Shown here: positions 26,402-34,173 of the stretch, in pieces
Layout of the letters: each line of letters begins with the position of its first letter
Numbering within the stretch: the stretch's first letter is position 1
Assembly: GCA_964611385.1 (NCBI GenBank)
Contig: CAZSXS010000014.1
Span: 1-53,723, forward strand
Direction of reading: 5' to 3'
Source of the DNA: CAZSXS01 sp964611385
GTDB lineage: Bacteria; Bacillota; Clostridia; Lachnospirales; CAYPQA01
DNA length: 53,723 bases
Position numbers and translations under genes: made by a program
Notes under the pieces: generated by a model
Told to the model about the DNA's origin: nothing
Database searches by the model: none
What the model saw: the letters and a program-made list of their open reading frames with translations, nothing else

Positions 26402-26715
26402 TTGTTATCGTATACTTCAAGTTCTTTCCGTAAATTACTTACAACTGATTTAATAAGGTTTTGTTGAGAAATTGGCAAATCGTCAATGAATATACTACTT
26501 CGCTTGTCCAAATTCCGAAGATAGTCTAATGAAGTACGGTACAATATTGCCATTGCTTCAAGTTTATCGACTGGCGGAACCGATGTATTGTTTTCGTATT
26601 TACGAATTGTACCCACCGTAACATCAAGACGTTTTGCAACATCTTCTTGCGTTAAATTAGCCGCTTTTCTCATGTTTTTTAGCCTTATTCCAAAATCATA
26701 GACCTCATTAAACAA
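26386..26715 (-). CDS. XRE-family repressor-like protein
   Basis: 109 aa. The N-terminal HTH (about residues 8-65) has NLTQEDVAKRLDVTVGTIRKYEN, a canonical Cro/CI recognition region. A short helical tail lacks any sensor domain. It is divergent from the small-ORF operon starting near 26830, and two inverted repeats lie between, so it probably controls itself and that operon. Confidence 0.88.
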   Translation of the reverse strand: MFNEVYDFGIRLKNMRKAANLTQEDVAKRLDVTVGTIRKYENNTSVPPVDKLEAMAILYRTSLDYLRNLDKRSSIFIDDLPISQQNLIKSVVSNLRKELEVYDNKKTGD

Positions 26716-26755
26716 TTCCTACACCTCTCAATGAATAGAATACAACAAGCAACAT

Positions 26756-26801
26756 ATCACTAAAGTGTATATTAATTTTATAAAACATATCATTTAATGA
26801 T
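26756..26801. promoter_or_regulatory. Paired operator between divergent transcripts
   Basis: Two related dyads: 26756-26770 (atcact-a-aagtgtat) and the perfect palindrome 26789-26801 (atcatttaatgat). Their centres are about 32 bp, or three helical turns, apart. The second touches the -35 box of the plus promoter. They are probably binding sites for the XRE protein. Confidence 0.6.
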
Positions 26802-26829
26802 TGACTTTAATGCCCCAGCACTGTATACT
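26801..26829 (+). promoter_or_regulatory. Sigma-A promoter of the small-ORF operon
   Basis: TTGACT (26801-26806), 17-base spacer, TATACT (26824-26829). The start of transcription would be near 26836. It is overlapped by the operator dyad. Confidence 0.8.
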
Positions 26830-26940
26830 TGTATTAAAGTCACTATAAGCACTAGGCTATCAGTGAAAATTGCTGATATGGTTTTTCCGTGGCAACAGCT
26901 AACTAAAGCGTGCCAAAACAGGAGGATTCAAGCACATGAC

Positions 26941-27198
26941 ATGAAAACAACCATATTTGAGGACGATAGAGAATTTGCTACAAGCTTGGAACACCTTATC
27001 CGACAGTATACCCACCACCCAACAGGCATAAACACCAGGGATATAACGGAAATCACTGGTTGGATTAATAAAACGTCTGAGCCGGTTCTATACCGGCTGG
27101 ATATTATTCTTAATGATAAAATAGCCGGGGTTCAGAGTATTGCCCCATTTTACGCAATGTTCATGATGGTTTTAGGTACTACGGCAATTACTCGTTGA
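26941..27198 (+). CDS. Hypothetical protein, accessory island
   Basis: 85 aa, starting MKTTIFEDDREF. It is not recognised. The N-terminal half is acidic and helical; the C terminus (from about 68) is hydrophobic and rich in Met and Phe. GGAGG at 26921 is 15 bases upstream, which is long; a decoy ATG at 26936 opens a two-codon frame. A longer frame from 26797 is excluded because the promoter falls inside it. Confidence 0.5.
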   Translation: MKTTIFEDDREFATSLEHLIRQYTHHPTGINTRDITEITGWINKTSEPVLYRLDIILNDKIAGVQSIAPFYAMFMMVLGTTAITR

Positions 27199-27259
27199 TG
27201 GCATAATGAACCTGAGATGCCCAAAAGCATGATTGATGAAGTAGATCAGGAGGTATTTT

Positions 27260-27439
27260 ATGGAGATGAAATTAGCTGTTGATAACAAAAATGACAAAGC
27301 TGCTGATAGGATTAACTATGAGGAACTATACCATGCTGCCTTTAACCATTTAACATTTTTACATAACGCCATAGAAAAAGCACAGCAGGATTTGGAAGCT
27401 ATGTACTTACAACAGACTGATATGCCATACCCCCAATAA
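27260..27439 (+). CDS. Small hypothetical protein
   Basis: 59 aa, starting MEMKLAVDNKND, with a good AGGAGG ribosome site nine bases upstream. The middle is an amphipathic helix (YEELYHAAFNHLTFLHNAIEKAQ). No known domain is seen. Size and neighbours are like the small accessory ORFs of integrative elements. Confidence 0.6.
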   Translation: MEMKLAVDNKNDKAADRINYEELYHAAFNHLTFLHNAIEKAQQDLEAMYLQQTDMPYPQ

Positions 27440-27465
27440 GTATTGTAAAAAAGTAGGGGGCAACA

Positions 27466-27564
27466 ATGGAAACGTGTAGTCATTGTAGAAAACTGGATAA
27501 GCCTGATAAATTGTCCTTCCAATGTTTTCGTGAAAAAATGGAGGCCAACAATGGACATAGATAA
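27466..27564 (+). CDS. Very small CxxC protein (putative)
   Basis: 32 aa, METCSHCRKLDK..., with one CxxC pair and a third Cys. AGTAGGGGG precedes it. It overlaps the next regulator gene out of frame by 14 bases. It could be a small zinc-binding peptide or a translated leader that couples to the regulator; short length keeps confidence low. Confidence 0.35.
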   Translation: METCSHCRKLDKPDKLSFQCFREKMEANNGHR

Positions 27565-27919
27565 CTCTAATAAAAACCAACTTAACAGAAGCATAGGTGA
27601 AAACATTAGAAGGTTTCCGCTTGCAAGAAAATTAACAATAGATGAATTAAGTGAGTACCTCGACGTCAGCACACCGTTTTTGGGTCTTGTAGAACGTGGT
27701 GTGCGTGGACTTAGCTTAATTAGGCTAGTAAAACTTTCTAAATTGTTTAATTTAAGCTTAGATGATATTGTATGTGTGTTTAATCACAAAAGCACATATC
27801 AAGAAGAAAATCTGTTTGAAGTAATTGAGGGTATGGTAAAGCAATTGAATTATGAAGAACAGGAAAGACTCATAACCATCATTAAAGCTGCTTTTCCTGT
27901 TTGGAATAGGGGTGATTAA
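27551..27919 (+). CDS. XRE-family regulator
   Basis: 122 aa. The HTH region (about residues 12-70) has LTIDELSEYLDVSTPFLGLVERG, a Cro/CI-type fold. The C-terminal 45 residues are helical (EQERLITIIKAAFP). The start at 27551 follows GGAGG with six-base spacing. It is the last gene of the island and is followed by a terminator. Confidence 0.85.
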   Translation: MDIDNSNKNQLNRSIGENIRRFPLARKLTIDELSEYLDVSTPFLGLVERGVRGLSLIRLVKLSKLFNLSLDDIVCVFNHKSTYQEENLFEVIEGMVKQLNYEEQERLITIIKAAFPVWNRGD

Positions 27920-28020
27920 GGAATCTTGATTTTGTATGTATATTTACATATTTTAAATTACATATGCCAATGTTCATGAAAAGCTGATTGTGAGTTCCAG
28001 TTACAAAAGCAATCAAAATT

Positions 28021-28068
28021 AAAAAAGGCAACAGATTTATTTTTATGATAAATCTATTGCCTTTTTTA
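28021..28068. terminator. Rho-independent terminator
   Basis: AAAAAGGCAA...TTGCCTTTTTT with an inner AGATTTAT/ATAAATCT stem. It can serve the XRE gene on plus and the FG-GAP protein operon on minus. Confidence 0.88.
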
Positions 28069-28110
28069 TTCGTTATTTGTTAAATAAAATTATACGATCA
28101 TTCATCAAGC

Positions 28111-29736
28111 TTATTGCGCTGCCGCTTTATATCGTACATTTGTATCGTAGACCACCAAGCCGGAATAGACCGTATTTAAAATAATCTCATAACTTCCGTT
28201 GTTATCCAGATCATAAACCAAGGGTGCGGCCAAAGCTCCGTTACTGAGCTCCGTACCCTTTGCTTTTGGCAGCTCTGCTTCTTTGAGCAACTCACCCTTG
28301 TAATTGAGAATCACAAGTCTTCCGTCTCTTGCTGCTTCCTTTTCTGTCCAAGTGGCAAAGATCACTTCTTTAAAGCCGTCTCCGTCCAGGTCGATGACCT
28401 CTGGCGTGCTTGAAAACTCAAAGCCATCCCCGTTTTGTACATCAAAGGGCCAAGAATGCTTTTGCTCCTTATCCAACCAGAAACAGTTTACCTTACCATC
28501 AAAAGATGAAAAGAGGATTTCCTTTAGTCCGTCACCATCCAGATCCGTAACCACAGGATTGGGCATGACGCTTTCTATCAAGTAATAATCTTCCGATAAG
28601 GGAGGGTCTGTAAAAGGGATTTCCTCCCAGTTGTATTCGCCCCTCTTAAAACGGGTTCTATCTCCGTTCAGGATCAAAAGGCCGGTTGAGAGACTTTCCG
28701 CAGAACCCACCACCGTGTCGGCGATATAGCCGGTAACAATGACCTCATTGATACCGTCGTTGTTGACATCGTCTACAACACTGGCATTATGGGCAAAGCC
28801 GAATATATTCTTTTCCTGCCAAGGGTCGCTGTATTTCACCGGATTTCCCCAGCCTTCGTTTTCCACTCGGTTTTCCTTTTCCACGTCTTGCCAAAATCCA
28901 ACCTGTCCCCAAGTTCGGCCCCCATACCTGGGGTTTGCAGGCAACAGCTCGCCGTTACGATCATAAGCGCAGATAAAGGGCACATCGGAGGGAACGATGA
29001 TTTCAGGGTATCCGTCTCCGTTAATGTCTCCTGTGGATAGGTTGTTGTTAAAAATGCCCCAAGCAAAGCCGGTGTATGTTTTACGAGTGTTGATGGTGCC
29101 GTCAAACTCTGGTTCCAGTTGAGGCCAACCCTTTCTTAATTTCCCCTGAGCATTGAACACATAGGTATTGACTCCGGAATCAGCCGACACCCCGACCAGT
29201 ATGGACTTGCTGCCGTTCTGATCCAGGTCGGCAAGCTTAAGAGATTTGATTTCCTTTGCAACGGGTGTTTGAGGCCATCCGGGCTTAAAATATCCCTTGT
29301 TGTCATACACAGACAGCACACCGCCCCCGTGACCAGAAACAATTTCCTTCTGTCCGTCCCCATCTATATCCTCTACAATCAAATCAGCCCAGGTTCTACC
29401 CACATAGCTTTCATCCACCGTGTTACTCCTGTCAAAACCCGAGCCCACTCTCCAATTCAGCTTGCCGCTATCCGCATCCACATTAACAATGGAATAGGCG
29501 GCTGCGAGGATTTCAAGCTTCCCGTCTCCGTTCAAATCCGCTATGGCTGGTTTGGAATACCAGCCCTCTTCACACCACCACTGGTAAGTACCGCCGTATG
29601 CCCAACGTTGACGCAATTGATCAAAGGCTCCCTGAGCCTCCACTTCCTGTATAGGGATACCTGCCGTCAAAACACCAAGGCAAGCTACACTACATAAATA
29701 ATGAAGAAACTTCTTCTTGAATCGACTGGTTTTCAT
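28111..29736 (-). CDS. Secreted FG-GAP/VCBS beta-propeller protein
   Basis: 541 aa with an N-terminal signal peptide (basic MKTSRFKKK, then a hydrophobic stretch to about residue 34). Eight Ca2+-loop type repeats are visible: DLNGDGKLE, DIDGDGQKE, DLDQNGSKS, DINGDGYPE, DVNNDGINE, DLDGDGLKE, DLDGDGFKE and DLDNNGSYE. The spacing fits a seven- or eight-bladed propeller. It is extracellular, possibly wall-associated; ligand unknown. No anchor motif or transmembrane segment follows. The start is the ATG after AGGAGGGG; an upstream frame to 29769 is unlikely. It is last in a four-gene export operon. Confidence 0.88.
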   Translation of the reverse strand: MKTSRFKKKFLHYLCSVACLGVLTAGIPIQEVEAQGAFDQLRQRWAYGGTYQWWCEEGWYSKPAIADLNGDGKLEILAAAYSIVNVDADSGKLNWRVGSGFDRSNTVDESYVGRTWADLIVEDIDGDGQKEIVSGHGGGVLSVYDNKGYFKPGWPQTPVAKEIKSLKLADLDQNGSKSILVGVSADSGVNTYVFNAQGKLRKGWPQLEPEFDGTINTRKTYTGFAWGIFNNNLSTGDINGDGYPEIIVPSDVPFICAYDRNGELLPANPRYGGRTWGQVGFWQDVEKENRVENEGWGNPVKYSDPWQEKNIFGFAHNASVVDDVNNDGINEVIVTGYIADTVVGSAESLSTGLLILNGDRTRFKRGEYNWEEIPFTDPPLSEDYYLIESVMPNPVVTDLDGDGLKEILFSSFDGKVNCFWLDKEQKHSWPFDVQNGDGFEFSSTPEVIDLDGDGFKEVIFATWTEKEAARDGRLVILNYKGELLKEAELPKAKGTELSNGALAAPLVYDLDNNGSYEIILNTVYSGLVVYDTNVRYKAAAQ

Positions 29737-29765
29737 TAGAACCCCTCCTATTTTATGCACACTGC

Positions 29766-30725
29766 TCATTGAATCACATAAGGCGATTCCGCTGAGCCGT
29801 CCCCAGATGAAGCGGTAAAATCTGAAGCTATGATTACTGCCGGAACCAGACCCAAATTCCGATTATCTACAGAGGTATCTCCGGAGACACCAGCGCTACT
29901 GATTCTCATGCACTTATCAGCCGTGGTCGTGATGGGTGTTCTTGTCCAGTAGTTAAAGTCCTTGCTGGCTGTCAGGCTTGGGGACTTATATTCCGATCGT
30001 GCTACTGCTTCTTCTGTGGGAGCTTTGGTTTGAGAAAAGCCATTGGCACTCACATACTCGGCCAGTTGCTTGATATCAAGGATAAAGACCTTATCGGTCA
30101 CGGTATGGTAATAGGCATTGTCATAATTCTGAACAGACTTACTCAAATCTTTGGAACCTTGGAGGGTAAAGGCCTCCGTCCCTCCTTCTTTTAGTTCGCA
30201 GTCGCATTGAGCTAAAAGAGACTTATTTTCTGTTTCTTGAATCAAAACGAGCTGGCTTTCCGTAAAGTTCGATAAAAATCCAGGTTCATTGGCATAGGCG
30301 TTCAGTCCGTTCCATAGGTTTTCTTTTGACGGCGGATTGTAAGTAAAAGTAACGCATTCAGCCCCCGAGTTAAGCCACTCTCTTAGGCTGCTGCCAGCCC
30401 AGTAATTGGCACCCACTCGTATACGTTCCTCATTTCCCCGTCCGTCCACCAAATCCCCAAAGGCATCAAAAACCTTCACGCTGATAATCTTATCACTCCA
30501 GAGCAAAAGATTTCCATTCTCAAGGACATGGATGACTTGCCAAAGAAGAGGCTGTTCATTATAGGAACCGAACTGAATATAGTCACCTTTGACCGCGTTT
30601 GCGGTTTCTGTAGCTGTGTTACTTGCTTTAACAGTGGACTTTCTCTCAGTAGCCTGAACCGATAGGGGAGGTTGTGCGATCATGAAGAAGATCAAGAGCA
30701 CACAAAAGCACATGTTAGCCTTCAT
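29766..30725 (-). CDS. Secreted DUF6273-type protein
   Basis: 319 aa with a signal peptide (hydrophobic CVLLIFFMIAQPPLS). The body has GDYIQFGSYNEQPLLWQV, SSLREWLN, NYWTRTP and NLGLVPAV, the pattern of DUF6273 domains common in secreted clostridial proteins. Function is unknown. The second ATG (30725) has better spacing from AGGAG than the first. The gap to the neighbour on each side is about 25 bases. Confidence 0.8.
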   Translation of the reverse strand: MKANMCFCVLLIFFMIAQPPLSVQATERKSTVKASNTATETANAVKGDYIQFGSYNEQPLLWQVIHVLENGNLLLWSDKIISVKVFDAFGDLVDGRGNEERIRVGANYWAGSSLREWLNSGAECVTFTYNPPSKENLWNGLNAYANEPGFLSNFTESQLVLIQETENKSLLAQCDCELKEGGTEAFTLQGSKDLSKSVQNYDNAYYHTVTDKVFILDIKQLAEYVSANGFSQTKAPTEEAVARSEYKSPSLTASKDFNYWTRTPITTTADKCMRISSAGVSGDTSVDNRNLGLVPAVIIASDFTASSGDGSAESPYVIQ

Positions 30726-30748
30726 ACTCATAGCTCCTTTTTGGAGGC

Positions 30749-32713
30749 TTATAAAGCCTCTTTTTTAGTTGAACTAATAGCAATGAGCAGCCCGAGACAA
30801 ATCCAAAAGACAGGAGAAACAGAAACACTACTGTCAACTGCAGAGGCGCTCACAGAGTAACCGCTGATTCCAGCCAAAAGGCCGATCCTTACAGCATCAA
30901 TCAAAGGATCCTTTTTAAAAACTGGAAGGAAAGATTTTTCGGAAGCAGATTCAGATTGAAGCGTTTCTGTTGTCGTTGGTGTAATCAAAGCTTTCCACCC
31001 AACGAAAAGAGCATAAACAAACACAAACACCATGGCTAAGAAGGAGAGGAAGCCCGTATTCAAGATGGCTTGCAGATAAATGCTATGCGGCTTGTCCACA
31101 ATCATGTTGGGATCACCATATCCAGCCAACTTCCCTCGGATATCCTCCTGAGGGAAATAATAAATGAAGGAATCCGGCCCGCCCCCGATGAAAATATTGT
31201 TTTTAATCAGAGGGATGGATCGGGACCAGATGTAACCGCGGCTGGAGGCAAAGGTTTCTCTTCCTTTGAAGCCAACAGAGGGAACAGAATCCAGCTTCAT
31301 GATTTTGCCAGCCTTGTTTAAAAGGGCAAGACCGGCATTGTTATTATTAAAGATAAAATATACATTTTGAAAGCTAAGAGCAAAAATTGAATTACTGACT
31401 TGAATTCGAATAGCGCCCAGATTAGGAACCTCAGCACCAAAACTAAAATTAGTGTCATCAATTTTTTCCGTCTGGGTCAGATTGACCACGTCACCGTTAA
31501 AATCTAAGACTTGAATATTTTGGTTATCCTTTGTGACTGAAAGGGTGCCGGAGCGGGTTTCGATATCAACGCGGTTGTCGCCCACGGTTACATCCGTTAC
31601 AAAAAATTCAGTGTTTTGAGCCAGAAGCTTATCTTTTAAGGTAAGGACACTATTGCGTAAGGGCGGAACAAGCAAGAACAAAAGCAAAACAAGCAGAAGA
31701 AAACCACTTACTCCCAGTATGTAAGGCTTGAAATTCTTGATTTTGCTATCATTCTTAAAATGGATCAGTAAGGCAATAAAGCCAACCAGAAGACTCACTC
31801 CGAACCCAACAAGGCCAGCGGCCGAACCAGAACCGATCAGCAAGAGAAAACTTAGAGCAGAAAGGAAAATTGAAAAATATTTAATGAACCCCTTGGGTGC
31901 CAGGATTGCTAGCATAAAAACGATGGGAAAGACCAGGACAGAGTAAAGACCGGCGTTGTTGGGATTAAACAGGGTACCATAGGCCTTTGTAAAGACACCA
32001 CTCAAACCATTTGGGACATAGTTTTTCCCCATAATTAGACGCAAGCCCAGATCGGATACGAAAAAATCCTTCTGTAAAGTTTGGGAAAGTCCGATCAGGC
32101 CAATGATGGTTGCGGAAACAAACAACCCGTACAATAAAATCCGAACCTTGAGCTTGCTGTCGATAAAGGTAGCAGCTACAGAAAAGAGTATTAAATAGGA
32201 AACGATAGCGAAAATCCCTTCCCGGCGATCAAAAACCCCCCATAAAGCTGTACTAGGGTATTTAGATAAAATGGTGGATAAGAAAACAAAGAAGCCGTAC
32301 GTAAGCGTAGCGATAAATACCGGTCTTTTAAGCGTTTCTAGCAGCTTGACCGGCTTTTTGGCCGTGAAATAATGAATCAAAAACAAAAGCACAAACAAAG
32401 CGGCACAAGCGATTAAAACAACGCTCTTATAGTAAGAAAAGAGCTCAAGAGATTCCGAGCGGAGAAAAACGGATCTCTCGTCGGCGTTTAGATTGACCAC
32501 CTTGTACTGGACAATAATGGGCACAATGGCTGCCACGAAGAGCAATAAGATAGACATGGTTTTTTCATAAAGAGTAAGCTGTTCAAAATAAATAGGCTCA
32601 TAACTTGAGCCTTTTTTCGGATTCTTTTGATTTAACGTTTTCAATGTAACCTCCATTTGCGCCCCTGGCGCACTCAGATCAGAAATGGAAAAAGCCTTCT
32701 TTGCTTTTTCCAT
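30749..32713 (-). CDS. O-antigen ligase/polymerase (Wzy_C) family membrane protein
   Basis: 654 aa with about a dozen membrane helices. A large extracytoplasmic loop (about residues 365-520) ends in GGGPDSFIYYFPQ and DKPHSIYLQAILNTG, the conserved His-containing Wzy_C signature. These proteins join or polymerise lipid-linked glycans outside the membrane. The N terminus before the first helix is a 50-residue cytoplasmic stretch. The ATG at 32713 has AAAGGAG; an internal TTG at residue 25 also has a full GGAGG and a hairpin before it, so a second start is possible. Confidence 0.85.
   Translation of the reverse strand: MEKAKKAFSISDLSAPGAQMEVTLKTLNQKNPKKGSSYEPIYFEQLTLYEKTMSILLLFVAAIVPIIVQYKVVNLNADERSVFLRSESLELFSYYKSVVLIACAALFVLLFLIHYFTAKKPVKLLETLKRPVFIATLTYGFFVFLSTILSKYPSTALWGVFDRREGIFAIVSYLILFSVAATFIDSKLKVRILLYGLFVSATIIGLIGLSQTLQKDFFVSDLGLRLIMGKNYVPNGLSGVFTKAYGTLFNPNNAGLYSVLVFPIVFMLAILAPKGFIKYFSIFLSALSFLLLIGSGSAAGLVGFGVSLLVGFIALLIHFKNDSKIKNFKPYILGVSGFLLLVLLLFLLVPPLRNSVLTLKDKLLAQNTEFFVTDVTVGDNRVDIETRSGTLSVTKDNQNIQVLDFNGDVVNLTQTEKIDDTNFSFGAEVPNLGAIRIQVSNSIFALSFQNVYFIFNNNNAGLALLNKAGKIMKLDSVPSVGFKGRETFASSRGYIWSRSIPLIKNNIFIGGGPDSFIYYFPQEDIRGKLAGYGDPNMIVDKPHSIYLQAILNTGFLSFLAMVFVFVYALFVGWKALITPTTTETLQSESASEKSFLPVFKKDPLIDAVRIGLLAGISGYSVSASAVDSSVSVSPVFWICLGLLIAISSTKKEAL
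32648..32692 (-). repeat. Duplicated leader segment, copy 2 (inside 5' end of the Wzy_C gene)
   Basis: 45 bases whose frame reads FSISDLSAPGAQMEV, with a GCGCC-AGG-GGCGC hairpin just before GGAGG. It resembles the segment upstream of the FliL-like gene (33271-33315), which in the same register reads YSVSNLSETESQMEV. Confidence 0.55.
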
Positions 32714-32768
32714 ACTGATACTCCTTTATCTTTTGTTTAGTACGGCAATTGTCTAGCACAAGATGCTG

Positions 32769-33266
32769 TTATCGATTCATTCCAGGGAATATTTTGCCCA
32801 AGACACTGTTTTTATCCGAATTAGTGCTTTTGCCGTTTGAAATCCGCACAGTTCCGGAGTCAATGTCTGTGACATAAATGTCGAGGATCGCATCTACTTG
32901 ATACGCCTCAGTCAGGCTTTGTTTCACATTTTCCTTAATGTAGTTCAAACCGTCCGGGCCATTGACGGTCTCATAATCCAATGTCGCCATGGCGGCAGCG
33001 ATTTTGCCCTTTAGCATTTCAGGTGTAATCTTGCCGGCATACCCCATACCCAAATCTACAGTGAAATTGGTGATGACCGTGTGCTCCTTATAATCCGAAG
33101 TAGAAGAAAGAGAGGAAGTAATTGTGGGAACCTTGGTTCGAATATACTTCTGCTTCGTAGTACCAAAGTATTTTGGTAGCACATAGCTAAACAGTAAAGC
33201 AACGAGAGCAATGGATAGAACAATTAAGATGGGAGTCACGATGTTTTTGTTGTTTCTTGTTCTCAT
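32769..33266 (-). CDS. Single-pass membrane protein, FliL-like (tentative)
   Basis: 165 aa. There is one N-terminal membrane helix (about residues 9-31) and an extracytoplasmic domain with VDLGMGYAG, then a helix and the terminal strand AILDIYVTDID. That order resembles the FliL periplasmic domain (a conserved helix followed by an xVYxTxF-like strand). No flagellar gene is nearby, so this may instead be a surface-assembly factor. First gene of the export operon; good GGAGG site. Confidence 0.45.
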   Translation of the reverse strand: MRTRNNKNIVTPILIVLSIALVALLFSYVLPKYFGTTKQKYIRTKVPTITSSLSSTSDYKEHTVITNFTVDLGMGYAGKITPEMLKGKIAAAMATLDYETVNGPDGLNYIKENVKQSLTEAYQVDAILDIYVTDIDSGTVRISNGKSTNSDKNSVLGKIFPGMNR

Positions 33267-33270
33267 AACG

Positions 33271-33315
33271 AACCTCCATTTGCGACTCTGTCTCGCTCAA
33301 ATTGCTGACAGAGTA
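33271..33315 (-). repeat. Duplicated leader segment, copy 1 (5' leader of the FliL-like gene)
   Basis: The segment just before the start codon, ending in GCAAATGGAGGTT, matches 32648-32692. It has no start codon of its own and a stop upstream in the same frame, yet the codon changes relative to copy 2 are largely synonymous or conservative (for example Ser TCT versus Ser AGC). Confidence 0.55.
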
Positions 33316-33332
33316 TAGTTTTTTGTTAAATA

Positions 33333-33360
33333 ATTATACCATATAATCATCACTTTTCAA
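33333..33360 (-). promoter_or_regulatory. Promoter of the export operon
   Basis: On the minus strand TTGAAA (33355-33360), 16-base spacer and TATAAT (33333-33338). Transcription would start near 33326 and give a leader of about 60 bases. Confidence 0.75.
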
Positions 33361-33423
33361 GTAAATCGTGTTCGAAAATTTCCATCAGCATTTGCATATT
33401 TTATAAATTCATCTCAATATCCA

Positions 33424-33452
33424 TTGACAGTAACCGTATACGGTAATACAAT
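33424..33452 (+). promoter_or_regulatory. Holin promoter with palindromic operator in the spacer
   Basis: TTGACA (33424-33429), 17-base spacer and TACAAT (33447-33452). The spacer contains the perfect 12 bp palindrome ACCGTATACGGT (33433-33444). A repressor bound there would block RNA polymerase. Confidence 0.8.
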
Positions 33453-33480
33453 TGCAAAAAATTGAGAAGGAGGTGAATAT

Positions 33481-33942
33481 ATGAAAGAAAAAATTATCAG
33501 AGGGGGGTTGGCAGGTTTCTTGAGTATCTATTATTATTTTCAAGGAAATTTTACGCCGCTCATTTATATCCTAGTCATGCTGAGCGTGATGGATTACAGT
33601 ACTGGCATTTTGTCGGCTGTATTAAACAAGGAGAGTGGCCTTTCCAGCAAAGAAGCCATTATTGGGCTAGTAAAAAAGCTTTGCTGCTTTTTCTTGGTGG
33701 CTGTTGCCTTTATGTTTGATTTTGTGATCATGGAAACAACGCACATCGTTGGACTAAATTTGCAATGGCAAGCTATATTCGGGATCTTTTCAGTTTGTTA
33801 TCTGATCGCAACAGAGGGGATATCCATCCTTGAAAACTTGTCCGAGTTGGGGATAACGATTCCTTTCTTAACCGAAGTGTTGAAGCGGTTCCGAGATAAG
33901 GTAAGTCAAAAGGCCTTAAGTGCCACGAAAACCGAACTTTAG
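33481..33942 (+). CDS. Holin (TcdE/phage holin family 4)
   Basis: 153 aa small membrane protein with about three to four hydrophobic segments. It has the MDYSTGILSAVLNKESGLSS-type motif (D-x-x-T-G...S..S) of the TcdE/UtxA toxin-secretion and phage-lysis holin family. A very strong AAGGAGGTGA site precedes it. No endolysin, toxin or phage gene is adjacent, so it is an orphan holin. It is monocistronic, with a promoter before and a terminator after. Confidence 0.88.
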   Translation: MKEKIIRGGLAGFLSIYYYFQGNFTPLIYILVMLSVMDYSTGILSAVLNKESGLSSKEAIIGLVKKLCCFFLVAVAFMFDFVIMETTHIVGLNLQWQAIFGIFSVCYLIATEGISILENLSELGITIPFLTEVLKRFRDKVSQKALSATKTEL

Positions 33943-33986
33943 AGTGGCAAGCGTATTACCATATGAGAGTAAATTTGCAAGAGATG

Positions 33987-34030
33987 AAAAAAGCTTATCC
34001 TAGGCTTAAGGCCTTGGGATAAGCTTTTTT
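33987..34030 (+). terminator. Rho-independent terminator after the holin gene
   Basis: A 14 bp stem (33987-34000 with 34017-34030) ends in TTTTTT, with a 16-base loop that itself can fold. Confidence 0.9.
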
Positions 34031-34107
34031 ATTTGCTTTATTTTAGTAGCGTTCGACTTTGCACAACTGCCAAGCAAATGACTTAAACGGGGTCTTTCTG
34101 CGTGTTC

Positions 34108-34136
34108 TTGCAATGCTTTGTTGTTTCAATTATAAT
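34108..34136 (+). promoter_or_regulatory. Promoter of the GDPD gene
   Basis: TTGCAA (34108-34113), 17-base spacer, TATAAT (34131-34136). Confidence 0.8.
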
Positions 34137-34173
34137 GCACGGGTACTATCAAACAATGCATTGGAGGTTGAAT

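Noticed and set aside
26797..26940. Upstream extension of the 85 aa island protein
   Set aside because: The promoter boxes 26801-26829 lie inside it, so it would not be transcribed from its own start.
32769..33266. Flagellar basal-body gene
   Set aside because: Only a loose FliL resemblance in one domain; no other flagellar gene lies near, so it is kept as tentative FliL-like only.
33481..33942. Prophage or toxin locus around the holin
   Set aside because: No endolysin, structural phage gene, integrase or large toxin gene is adjacent on either strand.
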